DNA of 64,000 bases, taken from assembly GCA_963931635.1 (NCBI GenBank), contig OZ007034.1, positions 1,054,001 to 1,118,000 on the forward strand, in the 5' to 3' direction. Under the pieces are notes generated by a model. The model had not been told where the DNA came from. It made no database searches and saw only the letters and a program-made list of their open reading frames with translations. Source of the stretch: Caccoplasma sp905210875. Its GTDB lineage: Bacteria > Bacteroidota > Bacteroidia > Bacteroidales > UBA11471. The stretch's first letter is position 1; each line of letters opens with the position of its first letter. Positions 52,259 through 62,417 of the stretch are shown one piece after another. The position numbers and the translations under genes are program-made.

Positions 52259-53151
52259 TATTTTCGGGCTTTACTTTGTACAATGCGGGTGTTGGGTGCT
52301 ACATCTTCGGTAACCCAGATGTTGCCGCCTATGGTAGCGCCGCGACCTATGGTGATGCGACCGAGAATGGTTGCGTTGGAGTAGATGATGACGTCGTCTT
52401 CGAGTATGGGGTGGCGGGGTATGCCCTTGATGGGGTTGCCCTCCTCGTCGAGCGGGAAGCTCTTGGCGCCGAGAGTAACGCCTTGATACAGTTTTACGTT
52501 CTTGCCGATGATGGCCGTAGCGCCGATGACGACACCCGTGCCGTGGTCAATGGAGAAGTATTCGCCGATGGTGGCTGCCGGGTGTATGTCGATGCCGGTC
52601 TCGGAGTGGGCCATCTCGGTGAGGATACGGGGTATGAGGGGTATGCCCTGCGTGTGCAGCCGGTGGGCAACGCGGTAGTTGATCATGGCCCGTATGGCCG
52701 GGTAGCAGTAAATCACCTCGCCGTAGCTCTCGGCGGCCGGGTCGCCGTTGTAGGTGGCGATGACATCGGTCGTCAGCAGGCGGCGCAGCTCGGGCAGGGC
52801 CTCGATAAATCGGGCGGCGTGTTCTTCGGCTTCGGCACGCAGGGTGGCTGCCGGCGTTGCGTCGGGCTGTCCGGCGTGGAAGTTGAGTACCGAGAATATC
52901 TGGTCTGAGAGCAGGAGGTATAGCCGTTCGGCGGCAGTGCCGAGGTGGTAACCGATGGTAAGACCGTTCATGCCCGACAGGCCGAAGTATCCCGGAAAGA
53001 GGAGCTTGCGACACAGGCCCACAATTTCGTCGAGTTTCTCTATCGATGGCATGCGCCGGTCGTCGGTGCTGTGGTAGCTCAGCGGGCTTTGGGGGTCGTG
53101 GCAGGAGAGTTGCTCCACGACATCGGCAATGATATGGGTGTGAGAGGTCAT
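52258..53151 (-). CDS. cysE: Serine O-acetyltransferase
   Basis: CysE acetylates serine with acetyl-CoA, giving the carbon skeleton for cysteine. The 297-residue product has an N-terminal helical region (1-170) and a left-handed beta-helix of hexapeptide repeats. Within the latter are DIHPAATIGEYFSIDHGTG near residues 193-211, VVIGATAIIGKNVKLYQGVTLG, and PILEDDVIIYSNATILGRITI. The catalytic His residues in DIHP and IDHG are present. It resembles the EpsC/SAT form of Bacteroidota, longer than the E. coli protein. It opens a six-gene same-strand operon that runs to the DedA-like gene. Confidence 0.94.
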   Translation of the reverse strand: MTSHTHIIADVVEQLSCHDPQSPLSYHSTDDRRMPSIEKLDEIVGLCRKLLFPGYFGLSGMNGLTIGYHLGTAAERLYLLLSDQIFSVLNFHAGQPDATPAATLRAEAEEHAARFIEALPELRRLLTTDVIATYNGDPAAESYGEVIYCYPAIRAMINYRVAHRLHTQGIPLIPRILTEMAHSETGIDIHPAATIGEYFSIDHGTGVVIGATAIIGKNVKLYQGVTLGAKSFPLDEEGNPIKGIPRHPILEDDVIIYSNATILGRITIGRGATIGGNIWVTEDVAPNTRIVQSKARK

Positions 53152-53181
53152 GTCGGTAAGGTGCGTTGCTGTTTAAGAAGA

Positions 53182-53189
53182 CAAAGATA
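53182..53189 (-). promoter_or_regulatory. Promoter -7 element of the cysE operon
   Basis: TATCTTTG on the minus strand (53182-53189), 31 bases before the ATG at 53151. The -33 half is poor (ATTG-like). Confidence 0.45.
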
Positions 53190-53249
53190 AGACAATTTAC
53201 CGACAATCACCGGCTTTGCACCGGGAAAGTAGCGAGGAGGTGGCTCTAA

Positions 53250-53294
53250 AAAACGATGTCGTGCCGGAATCCTGTTCCGGCGCAACATCGTTTT
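53250..53294 (-). terminator. Intrinsic terminator of the xus operon
   Basis: A long stem AAAACGATGT (53250-53259) with ACATCGTTTT (53285-53294) and inner GCCGGAA/TTCCGGC pairs is followed on the minus strand by TTTTTTAG. It lies about 160 bases past the last xus gene. Bases 53295-53454 between it and that gene show nothing recognisable. Confidence 0.75.
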
Positions 53295-53454
53295 GGGCAA
53301 GTGTATTATGGAGGCCTTTCCTTTCGCTTATGAGGCCATTTTATGGAGAGAGAGTTGTTGTAATAGATGTATTCTATTTATAGTTAGATAAATAGGTGAG
53401 GTGTATTGTCTCCTGTCGCTATTTGACGGAAAGGCAAAAAATGGTGAGCGCTGT

Positions 53455-54615
53455 TTACGCCTTGTTGTGATGTCGGCGGCGCAGGAGCCGTTTTATCCAC
53501 AGATAATAGCCTGTCAAGGGTAGGGTGGCACCGATGAGGGCGGCGATGAAATAGAGAATGCGGGTGGGTATGCCGCCCCAGCTGCCTACATGCAGGGAGT
53601 AGAGCCAGCCGCGCAGTTTGCCCGATGTCTCACGGGTCGAGTAGCGGTCGACCGAGGTGATTTCGCCGTTCCCCGGGTCGAAGGTATAGCGGTCGGCGGC
53701 CCGCTGATTGCCCCAACGGCCGAACGATACCGAGGCGCTGCCATGGCCCAGGGTGATTTGCTCGAAACCTTCGTTACTGACCGACAGCTCCTCATAGATC
53801 CGCTGCCAGTGGGTATAGGCTGTGGTGCGGCTCTTCCTGCCCTGGTGCTGCCCGCCTGCTGCGGTATCTTTCTTCTCCTCTTTTCCGTCTTTCCCGCCAG
53901 ATGTCGATGCTGTGCCGCTGTTCTGTGTCGATGTGACCCCGAAAAGGGCGTAGACCCCGTTGCGGTACCATGAGAACGACCAGGTTAGCCCTGTCAGAGC
54001 CATGACCAGTAGAAACAGCAGTGCATACATACCCCCGGCAGTATGTAGGTCGTACCAAAATCTTTGTGCTCCTTTTTTCCCCGATATTTTTAGACGATTG
54101 ACCAGTGCTTTGCGGTTTCTTGGCCACCAGACGACGATGCCCGAGACGAGTATGACGACAAAGAGCAGCGTACTCACGCCGACGATGAGTTTACCCACGA
54201 AGAGACCTCCGTCGGGGCGGGCGCTGTCGAGCAGCCAGCGGTGCAGCCTGAACATGACCGAGAAAAACGGCGCCCGTTCGTATCGCCCCAGCACTTCGCC
54301 CGTGTAGGGGTCGATAAACAGCGAGGCCCGCCGTGGCTGTGAGAGCGATACCTGCCAGCTGCGCTGCGGGTCGGCTTGGACGGTGAGTCCCGTGGCCTCG
54401 GTGCCTTTGGGCAGTGTGGCCGCCGCCATCTCCATGAGTTGGTGGGCCGGCAGTGGCGCGGCCTTCACCTCCTCGACATAGTAGAGGTCGTGGCGGCAGA
54501 GTTGCATGATTTCGGTCTCAAAGACCAGCATGGCTCCCGAGAAACATATCAGTGTGATGATGGCTCCGAAGGGGACCGAGAGCCACAGATGTATATGGCG
54601 GAAAATTTTTTTCAT
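53455..54615 (-). CDS. PepSY-type inner-membrane protein, XusC-like
   Basis: The 386-residue protein has four membrane spans (about 12-32, 135-160, 190-215, 350-372) and two PepSY-like periplasmic domains. The 'HxxLW' start (FRHIHLWLSVPFG) and HRWLLD and SLHVGSWGG motifs are typical of PepSY-TM (PiuB-like) iron-uptake proteins. Such proteins are inner-membrane partners of siderophore receptors, probably for reduction or transfer of iron. In Bacteroides the third gene of the XusABC xenosiderophore system is of this type. A hydrophilic insert (about 225-265, Ser/Gly/Lys-rich) looks disordered. It is separated from the xusB-like gene by an 89-base gap that contains a hairpin. Confidence 0.85.
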   Translation of the reverse strand: MKKIFRHIHLWLSVPFGAIITLICFSGAMLVFETEIMQLCRHDLYYVEEVKAAPLPAHQLMEMAAATLPKGTEATGLTVQADPQRSWQVSLSQPRRASLFIDPYTGEVLGRYERAPFFSVMFRLHRWLLDSARPDGGLFVGKLIVGVSTLLFVVILVSGIVVWWPRNRKALVNRLKISGKKGAQRFWYDLHTAGGMYALLFLLVMALTGLTWSFSWYRNGVYALFGVTSTQNSGTASTSGGKDGKEEKKDTAAGGQHQGRKSRTTAYTHWQRIYEELSVSNEGFEQITLGHGSASVSFGRWGNQRAADRYTFDPGNGEITSVDRYSTRETSGKLRGWLYSLHVGSWGGIPTRILYFIAALIGATLPLTGYYLWIKRLLRRRHHNKA

Positions 54616-54636
54616 CTCTTTTATGTTTGAAAAAGT

Positions 54637-54664
54637 CCTGCCCGACCGTTGAAGGTCCGGCAGG
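54637..54664 (-). terminator. Hairpin between xusB- and xusC-like genes, possible attenuator
   Basis: An 11-base stem with one mismatch (54637-54647 with 54654-54664, CCTGCC/GGCAGG) is followed on the minus strand by ACTTTTTC, and then the xusC-like ATG at 54615. It is placed as an intrinsic terminator but lies inside the presumed operon. Confidence 0.6.
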
Positions 54665-54704
54665 CTCTTCCTGTTTGTGTGTAAGAACGTGGTTACGTTC
54701 CGAT

Positions 54705-56150
54705 TTACTGCACCGCCAGTTTTCCTACGCCGCTCACCTGGGTGGCTACGATGGTGAGTCCTTTTGTGGCCGATGCCGATGCCGGGTCGATTTTGTAGAT
54801 GGCCGGGTAGTCGTCGGTGGTGGTTACGGCAATATAGACGTTACCGTTCTCGACAAAGGGGGTGTTGCCGAATCCCGAAATGCGGTCGGTCGAGGGCAGT
54901 CCCGAAACGAAGGTCAGCGAGCCGGTCGACCCTTTGAAGATGGCCAGGCGGTTGGCCGTCTTGTCCGAGGCGGTGATTTCCTTGTCGTACATCAGCAGCA
55001 GGAAGTAGTCGTCGGCAATGAACCAGCTGCGCAGGAAGGCCGCTTCGCGTCCGCTGTCGTCGGTGAGCGCATGGTAGTAGTTCTCGTCAAATTCACGGGT
55101 GGTGGTGTTGATGCGCACCACGCCGGCCGGCAGCGAGGTCTGTTGCAGTTCGCTGGCCATGGTCTTGGCATAACTCGGCGAGAAGACATAGACATAGCCG
55201 TCGTCGGCCTTCCACAGCATCTGGTAGTATTGCGATTTGTTGCGGCCGCAGGCGTAGCTTATCTTGTCGGTCTTGATGAGTTTCTTGCCGGTGAGCGTGT
55301 TGTCGTCGAAGATGGCCACCCAACATTCGTCGGGGTACTGGGTCCATTGCAGTTCGTCTTTCTTGTAGGCACCACTGCCGCTGCCACCTGCCTCGGTCTT
55401 GATGAGCGAGGCATAGTCGCCGTCTTTGCGCACCCACTTGTGGGGGTTGCCGTCATCGTCTTTCTGCATGCAGCCATATTGGCTCAGCCCCATGGGCACG
55501 GCGGCCGCATATACCGCGTCGCCCACCTGTTCGAGGCCTGCCAGTGTTACATACTCACCGTTGCCGAGGAAGTTTTCCGACAGGTAGACCGGGTTGCCGG
55601 TGTCGTTCGATACCACATTCTCGTTATTCACGTCGAGATACGAAATCAGGAACGATTTGGGGGTGTAGCCATTCTCGTCGTTCCATTCCGTCGGACCGTC
55701 GCCCGACGAGGTGGTCATGATGTACTGGTTGTACAGCCCGTAGGTGGTGAAGCGTTTCAGTTCATACTCCTTGGCCCGCTTGTTCATGTCGAAGGCGGCG
55801 TCGAGCGTGAATGATTGGGTGGTCCCTGCATTGCCCTGGTGGTAGTTGAGGGCATAGAGCAATTGGTCGTTGTAGAATACCCAGTAGGTGGCCCCTTCGT
55901 TGACCAGCCCCTGGGCCGTGGCCGATACCTTGCAGGAGGGGTCGTCGAGACGGTCGGCCGTGAGCAGGACGTTGGTCGAGTTGCCCGACGCTTCTACGGT
56001 GGCGGCTATCACATAGTTGCCTTGTGCTACCTCGGTGAGTGTGCCCAGGGCGCCGTTGTTGCTGTTGTTACCTCCGTCGTCGTCGGAGCATGCTGCCAGG
56101 CCGGCCGCGGTGAGGGCGAGAAGTCCGGCCATGAAAAAGTGCTTTCTCAT
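54705..56150 (-). CDS. DUF4374 lipoprotein, XusB-like siderophore-binding protein
   Basis: The 481-residue product begins with a lipoprotein signal (LLALTAAGLAAC near residues 10-21) followed by an Asp/Asn-rich linker, as in surface-exposed lipoproteins of Bacteroidota. The rest is a beta-propeller-like DUF4374 domain. In Bacteroides thetaiotaomicron, XusB is a DUF4374 lipoprotein that captures foreign siderophores such as enterobactin at the cell surface. Gene order (receiver-type TonB protein, DUF4374, PepSY) matches that locus. The identity of the ligand here is not shown by the sequence. Confidence 0.85.
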   Translation of the reverse strand: MRKHFFMAGLLALTAAGLAACSDDDGGNNSNNGALGTLTEVAQGNYVIAATVEASGNSTNVLLTADRLDDPSCKVSATAQGLVNEGATYWVFYNDQLLYALNYHQGNAGTTQSFTLDAAFDMNKRAKEYELKRFTTYGLYNQYIMTTSSGDGPTEWNDENGYTPKSFLISYLDVNNENVVSNDTGNPVYLSENFLGNGEYVTLAGLEQVGDAVYAAAVPMGLSQYGCMQKDDDGNPHKWVRKDGDYASLIKTEAGGSGSGAYKKDELQWTQYPDECWVAIFDDNTLTGKKLIKTDKISYACGRNKSQYYQMLWKADDGYVYVFSPSYAKTMASELQQTSLPAGVVRINTTTREFDENYYHALTDDSGREAAFLRSWFIADDYFLLLMYDKEITASDKTANRLAIFKGSTGSLTFVSGLPSTDRISGFGNTPFVENGNVYIAVTTTDDYPAIYKIDPASASATKGLTIVATQVSGVGKLAVQ

Positions 56151-56196
56151 TTTTCAGAAATTTAATTTATGATGTTTGTTGATGATATTCGAGTGG

Positions 56197-58587
56197 TCAG
56201 TTGCCGAAGCAGATGCGCACTTTGCCGTAGAAGGCCCGTCCCGCCTTTTGCAGGCTGAAATTGTCGTACAGCCGTTCGTCGGTGAGGTTGCGACATTCCA
56301 GGGTGAAGTTGTACCGGCCGTTCTGCATGCTGTAAGTGAGCGTCAGGTTGTGCGAGAACTGGTTGGGCACGACGAAGTCGCTCTTTTTCCCCACGGCCTG
56401 CGAGTAGTAGGAGAAGCTGTGCAGGTAGAGATTTTCGTAGCCTATCGTGAGCAGGTTGCCTTTGCCGAAAAGGCCGTGCCAGTAGAAGTTTATGTCGCTG
56501 TCGGCAAAGAGGTAGGGCACGTTGGGCATGCGCGAGCGGTAGGCGATGTTTTCGACCTGTTTGCCTGTACTGCCTATTTGGTACTTCTCGTTGTCGCGCA
56601 CGTCCATCTGCGTGAAGTTGCCTCCGAGGCTGAGCCACTTGTCAAAACTGTACCGGGCCGAGAGGTTGACCCCTTGCGTCAGGACTTTGCCGTAGTTGAT
56701 GTAGGTGGCGTTCTCTTTGCCGCCGCTCAGGTCTTGTATGTTGCGCTGTATGTAGTCGCTGGTGTTGCGGTAGACAAAGCCCGCTTCGAGGTAGAGGGTG
56801 TGCGCGCCGAAGGTCGGGTTGTAGCTCAGGTTGAGATTGACGTTGTGGCTCTTCTCGGGTTGCAGGGTTACCTGGCCGCTTTCCAGGTCTTCGTCGCCGA
56901 AGAGCTCTTCGATGGTCGGCAGCCGGCAGGCTCTCTCGTAGGAGGCTTTGGCTTGTAACTTGCTGACAATAAAATAGGTGCCTGCCACGCCATATCCCCA
57001 GCTGTGGCTGGTGCGGTGGGTGCGCACATAGTCGCTAGCGTTGTCGTCTACGGCTATCGGGCCGGCCACTTGCTGCCGGTAATGTTTCCCGAAGAGCGAC
57101 AGGTTCCAGTGTTTCGAGGGAGAGAGGCGGTAAGAGAGGCCGGCGATGTTCTTGCGGGTCTCCTTGGCGATGGCGTCGGTGGCCTCCTCTTCGGCCAGCA
57201 GCGAGGTGTTGTCGCGACGGAAGGCGTTCCACACGTTGTTGAACGTGAGCAGGTGCATCTGGCCGATGCGGTAGTTGAGAGTCAGGGTCGCGTTGCCGTT
57301 GTTGTTGTCCGAGCGGGTGTGCTGGTACGACTGTTCGCCGCGGGAGTTCATCACCTTTTTCTCACCGAGCCAGTTGTATTCATAGCGGGCGGTATCGACA
57401 TTGAAGGTGGCGTTGCGGTTGTAGTTGGCCGTGAATACGACATCTAGGCCCGGCGTGAAGAGGTCGCGCTTGCTGTATTCGAGCGAGGGCATGAGCGAGT
57501 GCCCCCGGCGGTGTTTCTCGCCGAAGACGGTTTTCTGGCGCACGCCGGTCTGTATCTCCTGGTACATGTTGGAGTAGGTGAAGCCGACGAGCAGCCGGTC
57601 GGCCCAGGATTTGTTTTCGATGCCGATTTTTGCCACGACGGCTTCGTTGTGGTAGGTGTCGTGAAACCGCTCCACACGTTGGGTTTTCTCAGTATCGAAG
57701 TCGGTCGTGCCGTCGGCCTTGAAATGTTTTATCGGGGCGTCGACCCGGTAGTTGTTGTCGGAGTAGTTCTGGAACGCCGTGAGTTCATAGACGAAGCCGT
57801 TGGCGAGCCGTTGCCCGAAGTTGATGTGCGACTTGTGGGTATTGAACGAGCCGTAGGAGTAGGAGGCATCGACATGCCAGCGCCGGCGTTGGCCGTTGGT
57901 TACGATGTTGATGACTCCCCCCAAGGCATCGGTGCCGAATCCTACCGGCACTACCCCTTTATAAACTTCAATACGGTCGGCAAAATTGATGGGAATGTTG
58001 TTCAGCCCGAATGAGCTGCCCACCCCCTCTTGCGGTACGCCGTCGATGAAAATCTTGACGTGTTTTCCGCTGAACCCGTCGAGTGTGATGGCGGTACTCG
58101 ACCCCACGCCGCCCGATTCGCGCACCTTCACGCCGGGTACTTTGGCCAGCGTGCCGGCCAGGTCGCGGGTCGTGTTGTGCAGCCCCTTGGCGTCGATGGC
58201 CACGGCGTTGTAGGCCGAGCGGTTGATGCGGCTCACCCCGTTGGTGCCGGTCACGGCAACTTCGCGCAGCGCCTTGACTTCGGGCTCGACGACGATGTCG
58301 AGTTTTACCCTCTTGCCGTCGACGATCTCGACCTCTCGCTCTACCGTCTTGTAGCCGAGCGCGGTAATCACCAGCGTGTATTTTCCGGCCGGAGCCTTGA
58401 TGTGGTAAAGCCCTTTGGGGTCGGTCTGGCAGCCGCGGGGCGACCCTTTGAGGTGGGCGGTGGCAAACGGTATGGCTTCGCCCTGACGGGTAACGATGCG
58501 GCCCGATAGCAGGCCTTTTATTTCGCTGAATACGGGAGTGACGGTTAAGAAAAAGAGGAGGAGAAAACAGAGTTTTTTCGCATTCAT
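56197..58587 (-). CDS. TonB-dependent receptor, XusA-like
   Basis: The 796-residue outer-membrane protein has a signal peptide (MNAKKLCFLLLFFLTVTPVFS), a carboxypeptidase-regulatory-like domain (about 25-110, GRIVTRQGEAIPFATAHL), a plug (about 120-225, with GTLAKVPGVKVRES and VGSSTAITLDGFSG) and a 22-strand barrel ending GRAFYGKVRICFGN. It imports a ligand using TonB-ExbBD energy. Next to a DUF4374 lipoprotein and a PepSY protein it matches XusA of xenosiderophore uptake. The ATG at 58587 is chosen because a frame extension upstream begins with TTG. Iron control is expected; a 12-base palindrome lies upstream. Confidence 0.87.
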   Translation of the reverse strand: MNAKKLCFLLLFFLTVTPVFSEIKGLLSGRIVTRQGEAIPFATAHLKGSPRGCQTDPKGLYHIKAPAGKYTLVITALGYKTVEREVEIVDGKRVKLDIVVEPEVKALREVAVTGTNGVSRINRSAYNAVAIDAKGLHNTTRDLAGTLAKVPGVKVRESGGVGSSTAITLDGFSGKHVKIFIDGVPQEGVGSSFGLNNIPINFADRIEVYKGVVPVGFGTDALGGVINIVTNGQRRRWHVDASYSYGSFNTHKSHINFGQRLANGFVYELTAFQNYSDNNYRVDAPIKHFKADGTTDFDTEKTQRVERFHDTYHNEAVVAKIGIENKSWADRLLVGFTYSNMYQEIQTGVRQKTVFGEKHRRGHSLMPSLEYSKRDLFTPGLDVVFTANYNRNATFNVDTARYEYNWLGEKKVMNSRGEQSYQHTRSDNNNGNATLTLNYRIGQMHLLTFNNVWNAFRRDNTSLLAEEEATDAIAKETRKNIAGLSYRLSPSKHWNLSLFGKHYRQQVAGPIAVDDNASDYVRTHRTSHSWGYGVAGTYFIVSKLQAKASYERACRLPTIEELFGDEDLESGQVTLQPEKSHNVNLNLSYNPTFGAHTLYLEAGFVYRNTSDYIQRNIQDLSGGKENATYINYGKVLTQGVNLSARYSFDKWLSLGGNFTQMDVRDNEKYQIGSTGKQVENIAYRSRMPNVPYLFADSDINFYWHGLFGKGNLLTIGYENLYLHSFSYYSQAVGKKSDFVVPNQFSHNLTLTYSMQNGRYNFTLECRNLTDERLYDNFSLQKAGRAFYGKVRICFGN

Positions 58588-58625
58588 TTGCAATGAGGTA
58601 TAACTTTTTTTTAATCACTGCAAAT

Positions 58626-58637
58626 TTCTGTACAGAA
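58626..58637. promoter_or_regulatory. Perfect 12-base palindrome upstream of the xusA-like gene
   Basis: TTCTGTACAGAA (58626-58637) is fully self-complementary and lies 39-50 bases before the ATG, where an operator would be expected. The iron regulator of this organism is not known to me, so the protein that binds it is undefined. The 210-base gap shows no match to the Bacteroidota -7 element. Confidence 0.4.
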
Positions 58638-58745
58638 TCGCGCTGCGGCAATACCGAAAAAGAGGGATTTCTCTCGGCTGCACTACCTTTATCTTATGAA
58701 CGAGTGTTTTCTGCCGGTCGGCCGGGAGGTTTGCCGGAGAAAAAA

Positions 58746-58773
58746 AATCCCGACACAGAAATGTGTCGGGATT
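58746..58773 (-). terminator. Intrinsic terminator of the fumarate reductase operon
   Basis: A perfect 12-base stem AATCCCGACACA (58746-58757 with 58762-58773), loop GAAA, followed on the minus strand by TTTTT. It lies 31 bases past the frdB stop. Confidence 0.85.
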
Positions 58774-58803
58774 CGTATGCTTTGTCGTGAAGACAAAGGG
58801 TGA

Positions 58804-59559
58804 TTAGTCTTTCAGTTTGGCCTTGATAAACTCGCGGTTGAGACGGGCGATGTTGGTAATCGATACGTTTTTGGGGCATTCGGCTTCGCAGGCACCGGTG
58901 TTGGTGCAGTTACCAAATCCCAGTTCGTCCATCTTCGAGAGCATGGCTTTGGCGCGGCGGGCGGCTTCGATGCGGCCTTGGGGCAGCAGAGCGAGCTGGC
59001 TCACCTTGGCCGATACGAAGAGCATGGCCGAGCCGTTTTTGCAGGCAGCTACGCAGGCTCCGCAACCGATGCAGGTGGCGGCGTCCATGGCTTCATCGGC
59101 ATTTGCCTTGGGAATGGGTATGGCGTTGGCATCGGGTACACCGCCGGTGTTGACCGAGATGTAACCGCCGGCTTGCATGATTTTGTCGAAAGCGCTGCGG
59201 TCGACCATCAGGTCGCGGATAACCGGGAATCCGGCCGAACGCCACGGCTCTACCGTGATGACGTCGCCGTCGTTGAACTTACGCATGTGCAGCTGGCAGG
59301 TGGTTACATCTTCGTCGGGCCCGTGGGGGTGTCCGTTGATGTAAAGCGAGCACATACCGCAGATGCCTTCGCGGCAGTCGTGGTCGAAAACGACGGGGTC
59401 TTCACCGTTGTTGATGAGCTGTTCGTTGAGAACGTCGAGCATTTCGAGGAACGAGCTCTCGGTGGAGATGTTTTGGAGCGAATACTCTTTGAAAGCGCCT
59501 TTCTCTTTGGGGCCTTTCTGACGCCAGATTCGGAGCGTTATGTTGATATTTTTTTCCAT
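58804..59559 (-). CDS. frdB: Fumarate reductase/succinate dehydrogenase iron-sulfur subunit
   Basis: FrdB carries electrons from menaquinol in the membrane to the flavin subunit. The 251-residue protein has the [2Fe-2S] ferredoxin part with DHDCREGICGMCSLYINGHPHG near residues 58-79 and a later C-x12-type cluster (CQLHMR), then the 4Fe-4S and 3Fe-4S sites: CIGCGACVAACKNG near 152 and CTNTGACEAECPKN near 208. All cluster cysteines are visible. It is the last gene of frdCAB. In Bacteroides this enzyme works mainly as fumarate reductase in anaerobic respiration, though the sequence does not decide direction. Confidence 0.96.
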   Translation of the reverse strand: MEKNINITLRIWRQKGPKEKGAFKEYSLQNISTESSFLEMLDVLNEQLINNGEDPVVFDHDCREGICGMCSLYINGHPHGPDEDVTTCQLHMRKFNDGDVITVEPWRSAGFPVIRDLMVDRSAFDKIMQAGGYISVNTGGVPDANAIPIPKANADEAMDAATCIGCGACVAACKNGSAMLFVSAKVSQLALLPQGRIEAARRAKAMLSKMDELGFGNCTNTGACEAECPKNVSITNIARLNREFIKAKLKD

Positions 59560-59577
59560 AATCGTATGCCTATGAGA

Positions 59578-61602
<2,025 letters not shown>

Positions 61603-61628
61603 AGTCAATATTTTTAGAAGATGTTACG

Positions 61629-62291
61629 TTATGCTATGAAACCGAAGTAAATGGCAACCACAGCAAATCCGAGGCAGAGAATGGTTGTGTAGATGTTGGA
61701 AATGCATTTCCAGCGCGACAGCCATATTTTGTTGTTCCAGCCCAGAGTCTGGAAAGCGCTCCAGAAACCGTGGGTGAGGTGGAACCAGATGGCGACAAAC
61801 CATACGATGTAGATGATCGCCATGATGGGGTTGCCCAGTGTTTCGGAGATGAGGGCGTATCCGTCGTGAGGATTTACTTCGGGAAGGATACCGGTAATCT
61901 CATTGAATTGCATCTTGAACCAGAACTGGTAGAGGTGCAGGGCGATGCCTATGACAACGATGATACCCAGCACGAGCATGTTCTGCGAGGCCCATTCCAC
62001 ATCTTTGGGGCGTTCCGACACTTTGTAACGGTCTTTTCCGCGGGCACGACGGTTGATGTAGGTCAACCACAGGGCAAAGAGAATGTGCAGTACGGCACCT
62101 GCTGCTATGACGGCAGTACCTGCCAGCGCATACCAGTTTGCTCCCAAGAATTCACACACTGCATTGTAACCTTCGGCCGAGAAGATGGCTACGAGGTTCA
62201 TCGACATGTGGAACGTCAGGAACAGAATAAGAAAAAGACCGGTGAGGCTCATCACCACCTTTTTCCCGATCGATGAGTTTAATAACCACAT
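61629..62291 (-). CDS. frdC: Fumarate reductase/succinate dehydrogenase cytochrome b subunit
   Basis: FrdC is the di-haem b membrane anchor that binds menaquinone and links the FrdAB catalytic part to the membrane. The 220-residue protein has five membrane spans of the type found in diheme quinol:fumarate reductases (Wolinella/Bacillus form), with candidate haem histidines in FHMSMNLVAIF near residue 23, VLHILFALW near 67, HLYQFW near 118 and WFHLTHGFW near 166. The start at 62291 gives MWLLNSSIGKKVVMSLTG. It is the first gene of frdCAB and has a strong promoter 73-104 bases upstream. Confidence 0.95.
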   Translation of the reverse strand: MWLLNSSIGKKVVMSLTGLFLILFLTFHMSMNLVAIFSAEGYNAVCEFLGANWYALAGTAVIAAGAVLHILFALWLTYINRRARGKDRYKVSERPKDVEWASQNMLVLGIIVVIGIALHLYQFWFKMQFNEITGILPEVNPHDGYALISETLGNPIMAIIYIVWFVAIWFHLTHGFWSAFQTLGWNNKIWLSRWKCISNIYTTILCLGFAVVAIYFGFIA

Positions 62292-62363
62292 AAGATTTGA
62301 GTTTTTTTGAGTTAGTATTTGTCTTATAATATGTTACCTATTGAACCTTCTGATTTGAAGCTA

Positions 62364-62395
62364 CAAAATTAATGGAATGTACATTTGTATGCAAA
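62364..62395 (-). promoter_or_regulatory. Promoter of frdCAB
   Basis: On the minus strand TTTG (62392-62395), exactly 20 bases, then TAATTTTG (62364-62371). This is the best match in the window to the Bacteroidota consensus. The start should fall near 62357, giving a leader of about 65 bases. Confidence 0.65.
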
Positions 62396-62417
62396 TATTA
62401 AGGAAAAATTTCGCTAA

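Noticed and set aside
58588..58593. TTG start giving two extra residues on the xusA-like receptor.
   Set aside because: The next codon but one is an ATG that gives a normal signal peptide; a TTG start has no support here.
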